DNA of 64,000 nt from Bin55 sp965205965. Its GTDB lineage: Bacteria; Pseudomonadota; Gammaproteobacteria; Pseudomonadales; Azotimanducaceae. The stretch is taken from positions 310,001 to 374,000 of the forward strand of contig CBDBHT010000008.1 in the NCBI GenBank assembly GCA_965205965.1. Reading direction: 5' to 3'. Made by a program: the position numbers and the translations under genes. Below are positions 36,906 to 45,054 of the stretch, piece after piece. The notes beneath the pieces were generated by a model, which saw only the letters and a list, made by a program, of their open reading frames with translations, had not been told where the DNA came from and made no database searches. Each line of letters opens with the position of its first letter. Position 1 is the stretch's first letter.

Positions 36906-38699
36906 CTAGCCCGCAAATCTCACCCAAAACTGTCATGGGACCTCGATTTGTCGGATAATAGTAGCGGATTCAATAACTCATATCAGACCGACAAGGAGGT
37001 CCCATGAGTATACAGTGTACCCCAACGCCACTCGCATTTCACGCCTTCGGTCGGCGTCAAGTTGTAGGTCGTTTCGACGCGGGTCGGCTCACCTCCGACG
37101 GTGGGACCCTCTTGCTGCGCGAGGTGGATCGCCGGTTGGGTCTGATGGGTCGAGTTGCGGGCTGTTTCAGCGATTATCGCGATCCCGACAAGGTCGAGCA
37201 CTCGGTGTTGGAACGGGTCACTCAACGGGTGGGCGGTATAGCCTTGGGCTACGAAGACCTCAACGATCACGATGCGTTGCGCACGGATAGCCTGTTGGCC
37301 CTCTGGGCGGGCAAGGCCGACCTGACCGGTGCGCGGCGATCCCGGGAGCGGGATCGAGGGTATGCGCTGGCGGGTTCGAGCACGTTGAACCGCCTGGAGT
37401 TGAGCCGGCCGGAAGCCGCGGCCCGGGATCGTTACCACCGGATTGCGGCGGATACGGATGCCCTGGACCGGGTGCTGGTGGATCTTTTCCTGGACGCCCA
37501 CACCGAGGCACCGGAAGCAGTGTGGTTGGATCTGGACGCCACGGACGATCCGCTGCACGGCGATCAGGAGGGGCGTTTCTTTCACGGCTACTACCGGAAC
37601 TACTGTTACCTGCCGCTGTACATCTTCTGCGGTGAGCATCTGTTGTGTGCGCGGCTGCGGCCGTCGAACCAGGACGCCAGCGCCGGTAGCGTCGAGGAGT
37701 TGACCCGGATCGTCGGTCGCCTTCGCCAACGCTGGCCCCGGGTGCGCGTGGTGGTTCGGGGCGATGCCAGATTTTGCCGGGAGCCGATCCTGCGCTGGTG
37801 CGAGGACCACGACGTGGACTACGTTCTCGGTCTGGCTCGCAACGAGCGCCGGGTGGGGCGGATCGGGAAGGCCCTGCGCAAGTCCCGCAGTCGATCCGTG
37901 ACCACCGGCGCACCGTCGCGGCGTTTCCGGGAGTTTGGCTACCGGACCCGGACCTCCTGGAGCCGCACGCGCCGGGTGGTGGCCAAGGCGGAGCATCTGG
38001 CGAAGGGGTCCAACCCGCGCTTCGTGGTGACCAGCCTGGGCCGCGAGGTGGCGGGGCCGCAACGGCTCTACGAGCACCTGTATTGCGCCCGCGGTGACAT
38101 GGAAAATCGCATCAAGGAATGTCAGCTCGACCTGTTTGCCGACCGCACCAGCACGGCGACGCTGCGCGCCAACCAACTGCGGCTGTATTTTGCGTCTTTC
38201 GCCTATGTGCTCATGCACGGCTTGCGGTGCCTGGGCCTGGCGGGCACGCGCTGGGCCAAGGCGCAATGCGGAACCCTGCGCGTGAAACTGCTCAAGGTCG
38301 CCGCCCGGATCCGGATCACCGCACGCAAGGTCTGGCTGTCGTTCTCCTCGGTCTACCCCTACCGGGACGCGTTCACAGCCGCCGCGAGGACACTCCGTCG
38401 CGGTCCGATCCGCGCACCACCGCCCGCATAAACGGGTTCCCACCAACCCAATCAATGGATATCTAACCAAAATACACCAACCGGAACCTCTGCCGGGGAG
38501 GACACGCGCCTCCAGAACCACCTGCGACTGCCACCACCGCACCGATTCCCCATTTCCAACCCCGCCGAATGCCAAAATGCCTCCATCTCGGCGCGTATCC
38601 AACCGTTTACAGGGATGACCGCCCTTTAACAAGGAAACAAACAGACCTCAGCCTGCCTGTTCAATCGACTCCATCGAGTTGGTGAGCTATGCGGGCTAG
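36906..38699 (+). mobile_element. Full-length IS1380-family element
   Basis: Left end CTAGCCCGCAAATCTCACC at 36906. The right end at 38681-38699, inverted, is CTAGCCCGCATAGCTCACC (15 of 19 identical). About 1794 bases. The four bases next to the two ends differ (TTAC and TGCA), so the flanks were joined by recombination rather than by a simple insertion: the left flank is IS4 sequence and the right flank is rne. Confidence 0.82.
37004..38431 (+). CDS. IS1380-family transposase
   Basis: 475 residues, intact, start MSIQCTPTPLAFHAFGRRQV behind AAGGAGG. The DDE domain has the first Asp in EAVWLDLDATDDPLHGD, the second in RVVVRGDARFCREPIL and the Glu in CARGDMENRIKECQLDLFAD. The C-terminus is basic. 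As the only complete copy of this family here, it could mobilise the truncated ends around the 27.4-36.4 kb cassette in trans if both ends were present. Confidence 0.93.
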   Translation: MSIQCTPTPLAFHAFGRRQVVGRFDAGRLTSDGGTLLLREVDRRLGLMGRVAGCFSDYRDPDKVEHSVLERVTQRVGGIALGYEDLNDHDALRTDSLLALWAGKADLTGARRSRERDRGYALAGSSTLNRLELSRPEAAARDRYHRIAADTDALDRVLVDLFLDAHTEAPEAVWLDLDATDDPLHGDQEGRFFHGYYRNYCYLPLYIFCGEHLLCARLRPSNQDASAGSVEELTRIVGRLRQRWPRVRVVVRGDARFCREPILRWCEDHDVDYVLGLARNERRVGRIGKALRKSRSRSVTTGAPSRRFREFGYRTRTSWSRTRRVVAKAEHLAKGSNPRFVVTSLGREVAGPQRLYEHLYCARGDMENRIKECQLDLFADRTSTATLRANQLRLYFASFAYVLMHGLRCLGLAGTRWAKAQCGTLRVKLLKVAARIRITARKVWLSFSSVYPYRDAFTAAARTLRRGPIRAPPPA

Positions 38700-39212
38700 T
38701 GCAACGGATCTAATGATTACGCCGGTCTCGTCGGCAAGATTTAGCTGCGACAGGATTTCGCGCATTTGTGCTCGTCCCTCTTCACTCATTTTCAGAGAGA
38801 CACCTCCTGTAGGAGAATTAGGTTTGATAACGATATAACGTCCAGCAATAGAAAATTCCGTGGTTAACGATGCTCCTTTGCCTTCTCGCGCATCCTTGGA
38901 GATTTGTACAAGTAGCTGTTGCCCGGCTTTTAGTGCATCATCGATTTTGACACGGGAACCGGCCGATGAAAGCTTGCTAAGATCTGAGGGAGCGAGTTTT
39001 CTGAGGGACAGAAGTCCTTGGCGGGGTGTACCGTACTCGACGAAAGCAGATTCCAAGTCACGTTTAACGGCGCAAACTCGGGCTTTGTAAATATTTCCTT
39101 GAGCGGTTTGTGCTGCTTTTCGTTCTATGTCGAAATTGGCTAGCGATCCGTTGGATACAATTGCTACTCGAGTTTCTTCAGAGTGAGCTGCATTTATGAG
39201 AATGCGTTTCAT
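38700..39212 (-). pseudogene. rne: Ribonuclease E/G, N-terminal 171 codons only
   Basis: ATG 39212 starts MKRILINAAHSEETRVAIVS, as in RNase E. The S1 RNA-binding domain is complete (NIYKARVCAVKRDLESAFVE, then YGTPRQGLLSLRKL; GQQLLVQISKDAREGKGASL), and the frame then reaches GVIIRSVALAR at the IS1380 end. The catalytic DNase I-like domain, Zn link and scaffold are absent. A short tail of IS-encoded residues would end at 38661. RNase E is normally central to RNA decay in gammaproteobacteria, so an intact copy or a homologue is expected elsewhere. Confidence 0.85.
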
Positions 39213-39439
39213 GTAAAGTTGGTCCTCGTCGTCCTGCAAAACGAAAACCGCCGACTATGTGACTTTGAATCATGTGAAGCCTAGAACCCACCTGAGGTAT
39301 CAATACACACAGTGAAACGAGGGTGATCACAAACTGGAAGGTTTTTTCAGTTAATCAACTTACTATTAGTATTTGTAATAAGTAGCCTTGAGTTAAGTCT
39401 CGAAACTATAACTATATGGGCGAAGCTATGTCGCTAGCG
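39213..39439. promoter_or_regulatory. Divergent intergenic region between rne and rluC
   Basis: About 230 AT-rich bases without a protein-like frame, lying between the divergent rne and rluC genes. By position it should hold the rne promoter and long 5' leader (in relatives the target of RNase E autoregulation) and the rluC promoter. I cannot name individual boxes with confidence. Confidence 0.35.
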
Positions 39440-39598
39440 CATCAGTCGTCTTGTGTTCTTGCTTGTCGACGGATAGTCGTATTTTGCAGTATCTGAGGTG
39501 GTGCGGTTTCTTGAGACGGATTAACGCGAGATTTAAGATACACTCCAGCGGACTTCACTACCCCCGCGGGGGTAGTGAAAATTTTAGCTTTTCGCTTT

Positions 39599-40429
39599 TT
39601 ACGCCACATTTTGCCATGCCTTCCGGTCGGACCAGTAGACATCGTCGGGTGTTCGGTACCCCAGTGCCTGATGCGGTCGCTCCCGGTTGTAGAACTCCAC
39701 CCAACGCCCGATCCCCTGCCGAGCCTCCTTCGGATCGTTCCAGGCGTGCAGATGCACGCTCTCGTACTTCACCGAACGCCACAGCCGCTCGATTCTCACG
39801 TTGTCGCGCCATCGACCCTTGCCGTCCATGCTGATCGCAACCTCGGCCGCACGGAGGACATCCAGGAAGCTGTCGCTGGTGTACTGCGAACCCTGATCCG
39901 TATTGAAGATGGTCGGCTTGCCGTAGCGCACCAGAGCCTCCTTCAGTGCTTCCACGCAGAAGCGCGAGTCCAGACTGTTGGACAACCGCCACGACAGCAC
40001 CTTACGGCTGTGCCAGTCAATCACCGAAGTCAGGTACACATATCCCCGACGCATCGGAATGTACGGGATGTCCGAAGCCCACACTTCGTCGCTTCGCACG
40101 ATCTTACGATTCCGCAGCAGATACGGATACTTCTCATGAGCCCGGCTCGATACGCTCGTTCGCGGCTTCGGACGAATCGGCTCCAGATGCATCTCCCGCA
40201 TCCGATTACGGATGCGACGGACACCCGCTTCCAGTCCCTGCTTGCTCAGTTCCACCTGCACGCGCCGCTTGCCGTAGAACGGATGCTGTTCGTAAATGCC
40301 CGCGATCGCATCCCGAAGAGCGCGGTCCGTCACCGACCGGGGACGGAGTGAGCGATAGTCATTCGAACGGCTCACCTCAAGTAGCTCGCATGGGCGCTTC
40401 ACCGAAATGGTTGCCCCGGAGCCGATCAT
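39599..40429 (-). CDS. IS3-family transposase OrfB
   Basis: 276 residues with an HTH_21-like N-terminus (YEQHPFYGKRRVQVELSKQG) and an intact retroviral-integrase-type DDE core: first Asp in VWASDIPYIPMRRGYVYLTS, second in PTIFNTDQGSQYTSDSF, Glu in WRSVKYESVHLHAW-type context. It ends with the usual FYNRERPHQALGYRTPDDVY. Expressed with OrfA by overlap and probably frameshifting. No damage is seen. Confidence 0.92.
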   Translation of the reverse strand: MIGSGATISVKRPCELLEVSRSNDYRSLRPRSVTDRALRDAIAGIYEQHPFYGKRRVQVELSKQGLEAGVRRIRNRMREMHLEPIRPKPRTSVSSRAHEKYPYLLRNRKIVRSDEVWASDIPYIPMRRGYVYLTSVIDWHSRKVLSWRLSNSLDSRFCVEALKEALVRYGKPTIFNTDQGSQYTSDSFLDVLRAAEVAISMDGKGRWRDNVRIERLWRSVKYESVHLHAWNDPKEARQGIGRWVEFYNRERPHQALGYRTPDDVYWSDRKAWQNVA

Positions 40430-40740
40430 CGCCGTTCTCCGAGATCGATCCAGGGCACCAGCTTTTCCTTGAGAAAGTCCCGCTCCATCGTCAGTTCCCC
40501 AATCTTGCGGTGCAGCTCGTTCGCATCCGTATGTGGCTCCGGCGACTTCGCCGTCCGTAACCCACGTTCACACACCAGTGCCCCTTCGTCCAGAAGCATC
40601 TTCTTCCACTGTTGAATCCGCGTCGACTGCAACTCGAACCGCGACGACAACTCCGCCATCGTCAAATCCCCCTTCAGGGCCTCCACCGCCACCTTGAACT
40701 TGAACTCCGACGAATGCCGCCGTCGTTTGCTTTTCACCAT
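40426..40740 (-). CDS. IS3-family transposase OrfA
   Basis: 104 residues, MVKSKRRRHSSEFKFKVAVE then ALKGDLTMAELSSRFELQST, a helix-turn-helix DNA-binding protein, ending in a leucine-zipper-like LHRKIGELTMERDFLKEKL. The stop overlaps the OrfB ATG by four bases (ATGA). OrfA binds the IS ends and regulates transposition. Intact. Confidence 0.9.
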   Translation of the reverse strand: MVKSKRRRHSSEFKFKVAVEALKGDLTMAELSSRFELQSTRIQQWKKMLLDEGALVCERGLRTAKSPEPHTDANELHRKIGELTMERDFLKEKLVPWIDLGERR

Positions 40741-41385
40741 CGTTGTTATACTCCCGTCATGTCTCTAACAAAGGCCGGGTGTATCTTAAACTATGCTCCG
40801 TTCGTGTCCCATTTTTCCGCACCACTTCTCATAGAGGAGGTACGTTGAAATACGGCGTCATTGACGTGTTACTTTCTCTTTATCCAGGACAAAAATTATC
40901 ACTTGCTCACCGTCTTGATCAGGCAACATCGGGGTGTCTTTTGATAGCAAAGACGGTAGAAGAGACTTCATACCTGCACTCTATATTTCGTAATAACAAC
41001 GTTCGCAAAATTTATGATGCAATTGTTGTTGGAAATTGGGAACAGAAATATCGAGTCGTTAACGAATCACTAAAGCGGTATGTGACGAAAGATGGTCAGC
41101 GATTTTCCCGTACAAGTACCAGTGGTGGACATTCGAGGACTGAATTTTCGTTGGTAGCAGAGGGGAAAACAGCTAGCTGGGTTCGAGCAGTACCAACAAC
41201 TGGTAGGACTCATTAAATAAGAGTTCGTGCACGCTCAGTAGGTCATCCAATTGTGGGAGATGTCAAGTATGGCACTAATAAACACTTGAAAGCATCAAGG
41301 TTAATGCTTCATGCATCAGAGGTGAAACTACCTGACGGGAGGAATTTTAAATCCAAGATTCCAATGGAATTGGATTTTTTTTGGA

Positions 41386-41970
41386 CTACTGTAAAAGGGG
41401 ATTAATTCCTATTGAGCGCAATATGGAAGTAACATGGATTAATGGTAAACCAATGAGGACGGATGGATCGTTTGATTCGACGCGATCAAAGAGTAAGAGC
41501 CCCCGGCTCTCCGATTTCAAAGCTCCTGCACTATGTAATGGTTGATCCAACTCAACGTATTTCTTGATCTCGGCGGGAGTTAGTTGACGGAAGTAAACTC
41601 TTGTAAGTTCGACGTGTTCCGTGCTTTTCCCATCGAGTCCGATGATGCAGACGGCACTAAGAAACAATACAGACTTTCCCGATACGATCGATAACTGCTG
41701 AACTGCTTTATCTATGCTTAATGGCTTGTCAAGGATAGTTTCTTGGCAAATGGCGACTTGGTCAGCACCTATAATTACGTCGCGGCCCAAAATGGATGGA
41801 ATTGATTCTGCTTTTAATCGCGCAAGCCTAGATGCAAGGTGTTCGCCTGACTCCGACGGAAGCGGGGTCTCGTCGACGGTAGGTGCTATAACCTTGAACT
41901 TGAAGCCCAGTGAAGATAGCTGCCGCCTTCGATAATCAGAAGAAGATCCGAGAATTAGGTTCAAACTCAT
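41386..41970 (-). CDS. maf: Maf-family nucleotide pyrophosphatase
   Basis: About 194 residues from ATG 41970 (MSLNLILGSSSDYRRRQLSS), with GGAAGA a few bases upstream. Maf signatures: SSSDYRRRQL at the start, APTVDETPLPSESGEHLASR, IIGADQVAICQETILDKPLS (Asp catalytic region) and AGALKSESRGLLLFDRVESN. These enzymes hydrolyse modified or canonical NTPs to NMPs; the one next to rluC in gammaproteobacteria corresponds to YceF. Intact. Its 3' end overlaps that of rluC by about 20 bases, convergently. Confidence 0.88.
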   Translation of the reverse strand: MSLNLILGSSSDYRRRQLSSLGFKFKVIAPTVDETPLPSESGEHLASRLARLKAESIPSILGRDVIIGADQVAICQETILDKPLSIDKAVQQLSIVSGKSVLFLSAVCIIGLDGKSTEHVELTRVYFRQLTPAEIKKYVELDQPLHSAGALKSESRGLLLFDRVESNDPSVLIGLPLIHVTSILRSIGINPLLQ

Positions 41971-42149
41971 AAAGTCTTCCACTCTGTATGATTAAACATT
42001 CAGTCTAAATTTTAGATATTCGGTTTAAGGTGTGAGCCGTGTTGAAAAAATGCATACTAAGATATTGTCGCATCGCAGAGTCCAAAATTCTCAGCACGGG
42101 TCAGTATTCTCTTGTATCGAAAGTACGCACATACTTTACAGAATAGGGT

Positions 42150-42501
42150 AAATCTTCAAGCTCGATATGCTGTATCCAACCGCATCCACCTGGCCTTGCT
42201 GCGGGTCGGATCGGTCGTGCTACGCAATACCCGCCGTATCTGGATCCTATTCAGTAGCACTTCCCCGCACCAAGAACTGTTCCGTACGGTCGTCGCTTCA
42301 CCTGGACACTTCCTGGTCATCGCCGAGTGCCGCCCCAGCACGTGGATCAACAACGGGGGTAAGGGGGAGGTATGCCCAGCATCTGCAAAAACGTGCCGGA
42401 ACCACGGATTCCGGGCGAAATACAGGCATTGAAACTCCGGTTACCGCTCCAAACTGAAGGGTAAACTCATTTCGTACCACTCGTGCAATATCCGGGCTAG
42501 T
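42150..42501 (+). mobile_element. 3' remnant of an IS1380-type element
   Basis: The frame RIHLALLRVGSVVLRNTRRI then WILFSSTSPHQELFRTVVAS parallels the last 50 residues of the intact IS1380 transposase (TLRVKLLKVAARIRITARKV; WLSFSSVYPYRDAF). It ends at about 42501 with ATATCCGGGCTAG, resembling the IS1380 terminal GCGGGCTAG. The 5' part is missing. Confidence 0.5.
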
Positions 42502-43006
42502 TTGCAAGTAGAACTTCTTGATCTGCACGGTAATAGTTATAGTCTGCATATGTTATGGAAAGCCGAGATGAGTAGCATCGTTTGTGCGAATATCCGCAAT
42601 TACATAAACGGATAGGCTGGGCCACCCTCATTATTTACATTTGGGCACCCGCACGATTATTATTACCATTTCCGCGAGACTAGATAGTGGATGTCGACAG
42701 AGCGGTTCAATCGTAAAAGGCTGTGGCGAAATCAAGTCACTTACGATCAGGTTGTCAAAGAAACAACCACAAATGATGGTCAAGTGGCTCAATAAACAAA
42801 TTTCGAAAACCTGTGTAGAAATGTAGAGGTGCGCTCGGGAGTTCTGTCGATTCGATAACATCACGCGAAGATTCATGCTTGATAGAAATTGACCCAAGGG
42901 CATTGAATTCATTCGACTGCCAAACCAATACACTTAATTTAAATCGCTAACTGGAGCTGCTTAAACAGTCGTAGTGCTCACTGATAATATTTACCGTAGG
43001 GGAGAT
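42502..43006. other. Gene-free stretch upstream of the third type I locus
   Basis: No protein-like frame. The right end should hold the promoter of hsdM at 43007. I see no IS end or RNA gene in it. Confidence 0.35.
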
Positions 43007-44638
43007 GTGAAAGCAAAAAGTATGGTTCAAGGACAGTCAAAAAGTTTAAAATCCCGTCGAGGCAAGAATTCTGACATCGGAAGTGCCACAACAGGCTATG
43101 AAGCCGAATTGTGGCGCATGGCTGACACTCTGCGTGGATCAATGGACGCCGCTGAATACAAACACATTGTCTTGGGTCTCGTCTTTCTGAAATACATTTC
43201 TGATGCCTTCGAGGAAACCTATGCTCGCCTTGAATTCGAGCGGGCCGAGGGTGCCGACCCGGAGGATCCAGACGAGTACCGAGCCCAGAACATTTTCTGG
43301 GTGCCCGTTGAAGCGCGCTGGAGTCGCCTCAAGGCAAGTGCCCGACAATCCACCATCGGCGAGCAGGTCGATAGTGCAATGGTGCACATTGAGCGGGATA
43401 ACCCCGTCCTAAAGGATGTATTGCCTAAAGATTACGCCCGTCCAGTCATCGACTACCAGCGGCTTGGCCGGCTTATTGACATGATCAGCAACATCAAGGT
43501 CGGCGATGAAACCGCCAGGTCCAAGGATGTGCTTGGTCGCGTATACGAGTATTTCTTATCCCAGTTTGCGAGTGCGGAAGGGAAAAAGGGAGGAGAGTTT
43601 TATACTCCCCGGTGTATCGTTAAACTCTTGGTCGCGATGCTTGAGCCCTACCGAGGTCGAGTCTACGACCCATGTTGCGGGTCTTCCGGCATGTTTGTGC
43701 AATCGGTTGCATTTATCGAAGCTCATGCTACCGGCAATGGCAACGGTGGCCGAGGACTACAGGATATTTCGGTATACGGCCAAGAGTCGAATTACACCAC
43801 TTGGCGGCTTGCCAAGATGAACCTTGCTATTCGGGGTATCGAGGGGCAAATTGCCCATGGCGATACCTTTCACAATGATCGTCACCCCGATCTCAAGGCT
43901 GACTTCATTCTCGCCAATCCGCCGTTCAATGTCTCCGACTGGGGTGGCGATCGACTGTCTGATGACAAACGATGGAAGTACGGAACACCACCCAAAGCAA
44001 ATGCAAATTTCGCTTGGATTCAGCATATTGTTCATCACTTGGCTCCAAATGGAGTAGCGGGATTTGTGCTCGCCAATGGATCCATGTCGTCGAATCAATC
44101 GGGCGAAGGTGAGATCAGAAAAAACTTGGTAGAAGCGGGTCTCGTGGATTGCATGGTCGCCTTGCCCGGCCAACTCTTTTATTCAACTCAAATTCCAGCT
44201 TGTCTGTGGTTTCTGTCCCGCAAGAGGGATGGAAAGAAATCTCGTGCGGGTCGCAATCAATTGCTATTTATTGATGCTCGAAATCTGGGTCGAATGGTAG
44301 ATCGTACCCATCGCGAGTTCGCGGATGAAGACATCGCTTACATTTCGAATACCTTCCATAACTGGCAGAGCAAGAGCAAGTCTGCTTCATATGCTGATGA
44401 GCCTGGGTTTTGCAAGAGTGCCACCTTGGAACAAGTACGGAAGAACGGTTATATCCTTACTCCTGGACGGTACGTGGGAGTGGCGGCACAGGAAGACGAT
44501 GGGGAACCGTTCGAGGATAAGATGAAACGCCTCGTTTCTGAACTTCGGGAACAACAACGCGAAGCTGCACGGCTTGATGCCACAATCACTAAGAATTTGG
44601 AAATCCTTGGATTTGGAGATTCAGAAACACCCCGATGA
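43007..44638 (+). CDS. hsdM: Type I restriction-modification DNA methyltransferase
   Basis: 543 residues. I chose GTG 43007 because AGGGGAGAT lies just before it; an open frame runs back to 42974. HsdM N-terminal helices (TGYEAELWRMADTLRGSMDA; EYKHIVLGLVFLKYISDAF), then KGGEFYTPRCIVKLL, AdoMet loop YDPCCGSSGMFVQS and catalytic FILANPPFNVSDWGG. Intact. It is followed with a 4-base overlap (ATGA) by the HEPN gene. The protein is more like the large-insert HsdM type than the one at 18.9 kb. No hsdR follows before the IS630 at 46774. Confidence 0.93.
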   Translation: MKAKSMVQGQSKSLKSRRGKNSDIGSATTGYEAELWRMADTLRGSMDAAEYKHIVLGLVFLKYISDAFEETYARLEFERAEGADPEDPDEYRAQNIFWVPVEARWSRLKASARQSTIGEQVDSAMVHIERDNPVLKDVLPKDYARPVIDYQRLGRLIDMISNIKVGDETARSKDVLGRVYEYFLSQFASAEGKKGGEFYTPRCIVKLLVAMLEPYRGRVYDPCCGSSGMFVQSVAFIEAHATGNGNGGRGLQDISVYGQESNYTTWRLAKMNLAIRGIEGQIAHGDTFHNDRHPDLKADFILANPPFNVSDWGGDRLSDDKRWKYGTPPKANANFAWIQHIVHHLAPNGVAGFVLANGSMSSNQSGEGEIRKNLVEAGLVDCMVALPGQLFYSTQIPACLWFLSRKRDGKKSRAGRNQLLFIDARNLGRMVDRTHREFADEDIAYISNTFHNWQSKSKSASYADEPGFCKSATLEQVRKNGYILTPGRYVGVAAQEDDGEPFEDKMKRLVSELREQQREAARLDATITKNLEILGFGDSETPR

Positions 44639-45054
44639 AACTTGACTTTTCGTCTATGGAAAAGGCGGTAGCACAACTGCAAAAGAGTGTCGATTACCTT
44701 CATTCTGATCTGGCAGAAAAGGACGCTGATCTACGAGAACAATTTCGTGCGGCTACTATTCAGGCATTTGAGTTCAGCTACGAATTGGCCGTCAAGTTCA
44801 TTCGCAGACAGCTTTCACGAATCGTTGCTAATCCGGATGCGTTGCGGGAGATGGATTTCAACGATCTGATGCGTGACGCGGCGGAAGCTGGAATTATTCG
44901 TGACATGCCATCGTATATTCGCTATCGAGAAATGCGGAACAAAACGTCTCACATCTATCACGAGGATCAGGCCGAGCAGACTGTTGCCATAATGGACGAA
45001 TTTCTTTGTGACATGCGTTTTCTTCTTAACGAACTCAGGGAACGTAATCAATAG
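44635..45054 (+). CDS. HEPN protein (nucleotidyltransferase substrate-binding / HI0074 type)
   Basis: 139 residues, all helical: LEKAVAQLQ-type start, QAFEFSYELAVKFIRRQLSR, then YREMRNKTSHIYHE with the R-x4-H motif (R101...H106) of HEPN ribonucleases or HI0074-like proteins. These are the usual partners of minimal nucleotidyltransferases, in which the MNT adds nucleotides to the HEPN Tyr or neighbourhood and silences it. Here the MNT partner is the N-terminal domain of the next gene. It overlaps hsdM by 4 bases and the fusion gene by 1 base (TAGTG). Intact. Confidence 0.85.
   Translation: MKLDFSSMEKAVAQLQKSVDYLHSDLAEKDADLREQFRAATIQAFEFSYELAVKFIRRQLSRIVANPDALREMDFNDLMRDAAEAGIIRDMPSYIRYREMRNKTSHIYHEDQAEQTVAIMDEFLCDMRFLLNELRERNQ

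Larger units (their letters stand above)
39537..40785 (-). mobile_element. IS3-family element in rluC
   Basis: 1249 bases with ends GATACAC...GTGTATC and a 4-base duplication TTAA at 39533-39536 and 40786-40789. Removing the element and one TTAA restores the host codons (AGA TTT AAA CTA). It contains two overlapping minus-strand genes. Confidence 0.82.
39440..41405 (+). pseudogene. rluC: 23S rRNA pseudouridine synthase, broken
   Basis: Left of the IS3 insertion the frame reads TDSRILQYLRWCGFLRRINA, a decayed S4-like RNA-binding part. Right of it comes KLCSVRVPFF, then GGTLKYGVIDVLLSL and the catalytic SLAHRLDQATSGCLLIAKT (Asp in HRLD). After VPTTGRTH an in-frame TAA stands where the family has Gln (GRTHQIR), then IRVRARSVGHPIVGDVKYGT continues in frame to a TAA at 41405. 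Thus there are at least two lesions, an IS and a nonsense change (CAA to TAA). It overlaps the 3' end of maf, which is convergent. Confidence 0.85.

Noticed and set aside
36983..38632. A 549-residue minus-strand open frame
   Set aside because: It is the antisense shadow of the intact IS1380 transposase; its composition (His/Gln/Pro/Arg-rich) and lack of motifs show it is not a gene.
39575..40560. Plus-strand open frames over the IS3 element
   Set aside because: They are shadows of OrfA/OrfB on the minus strand.
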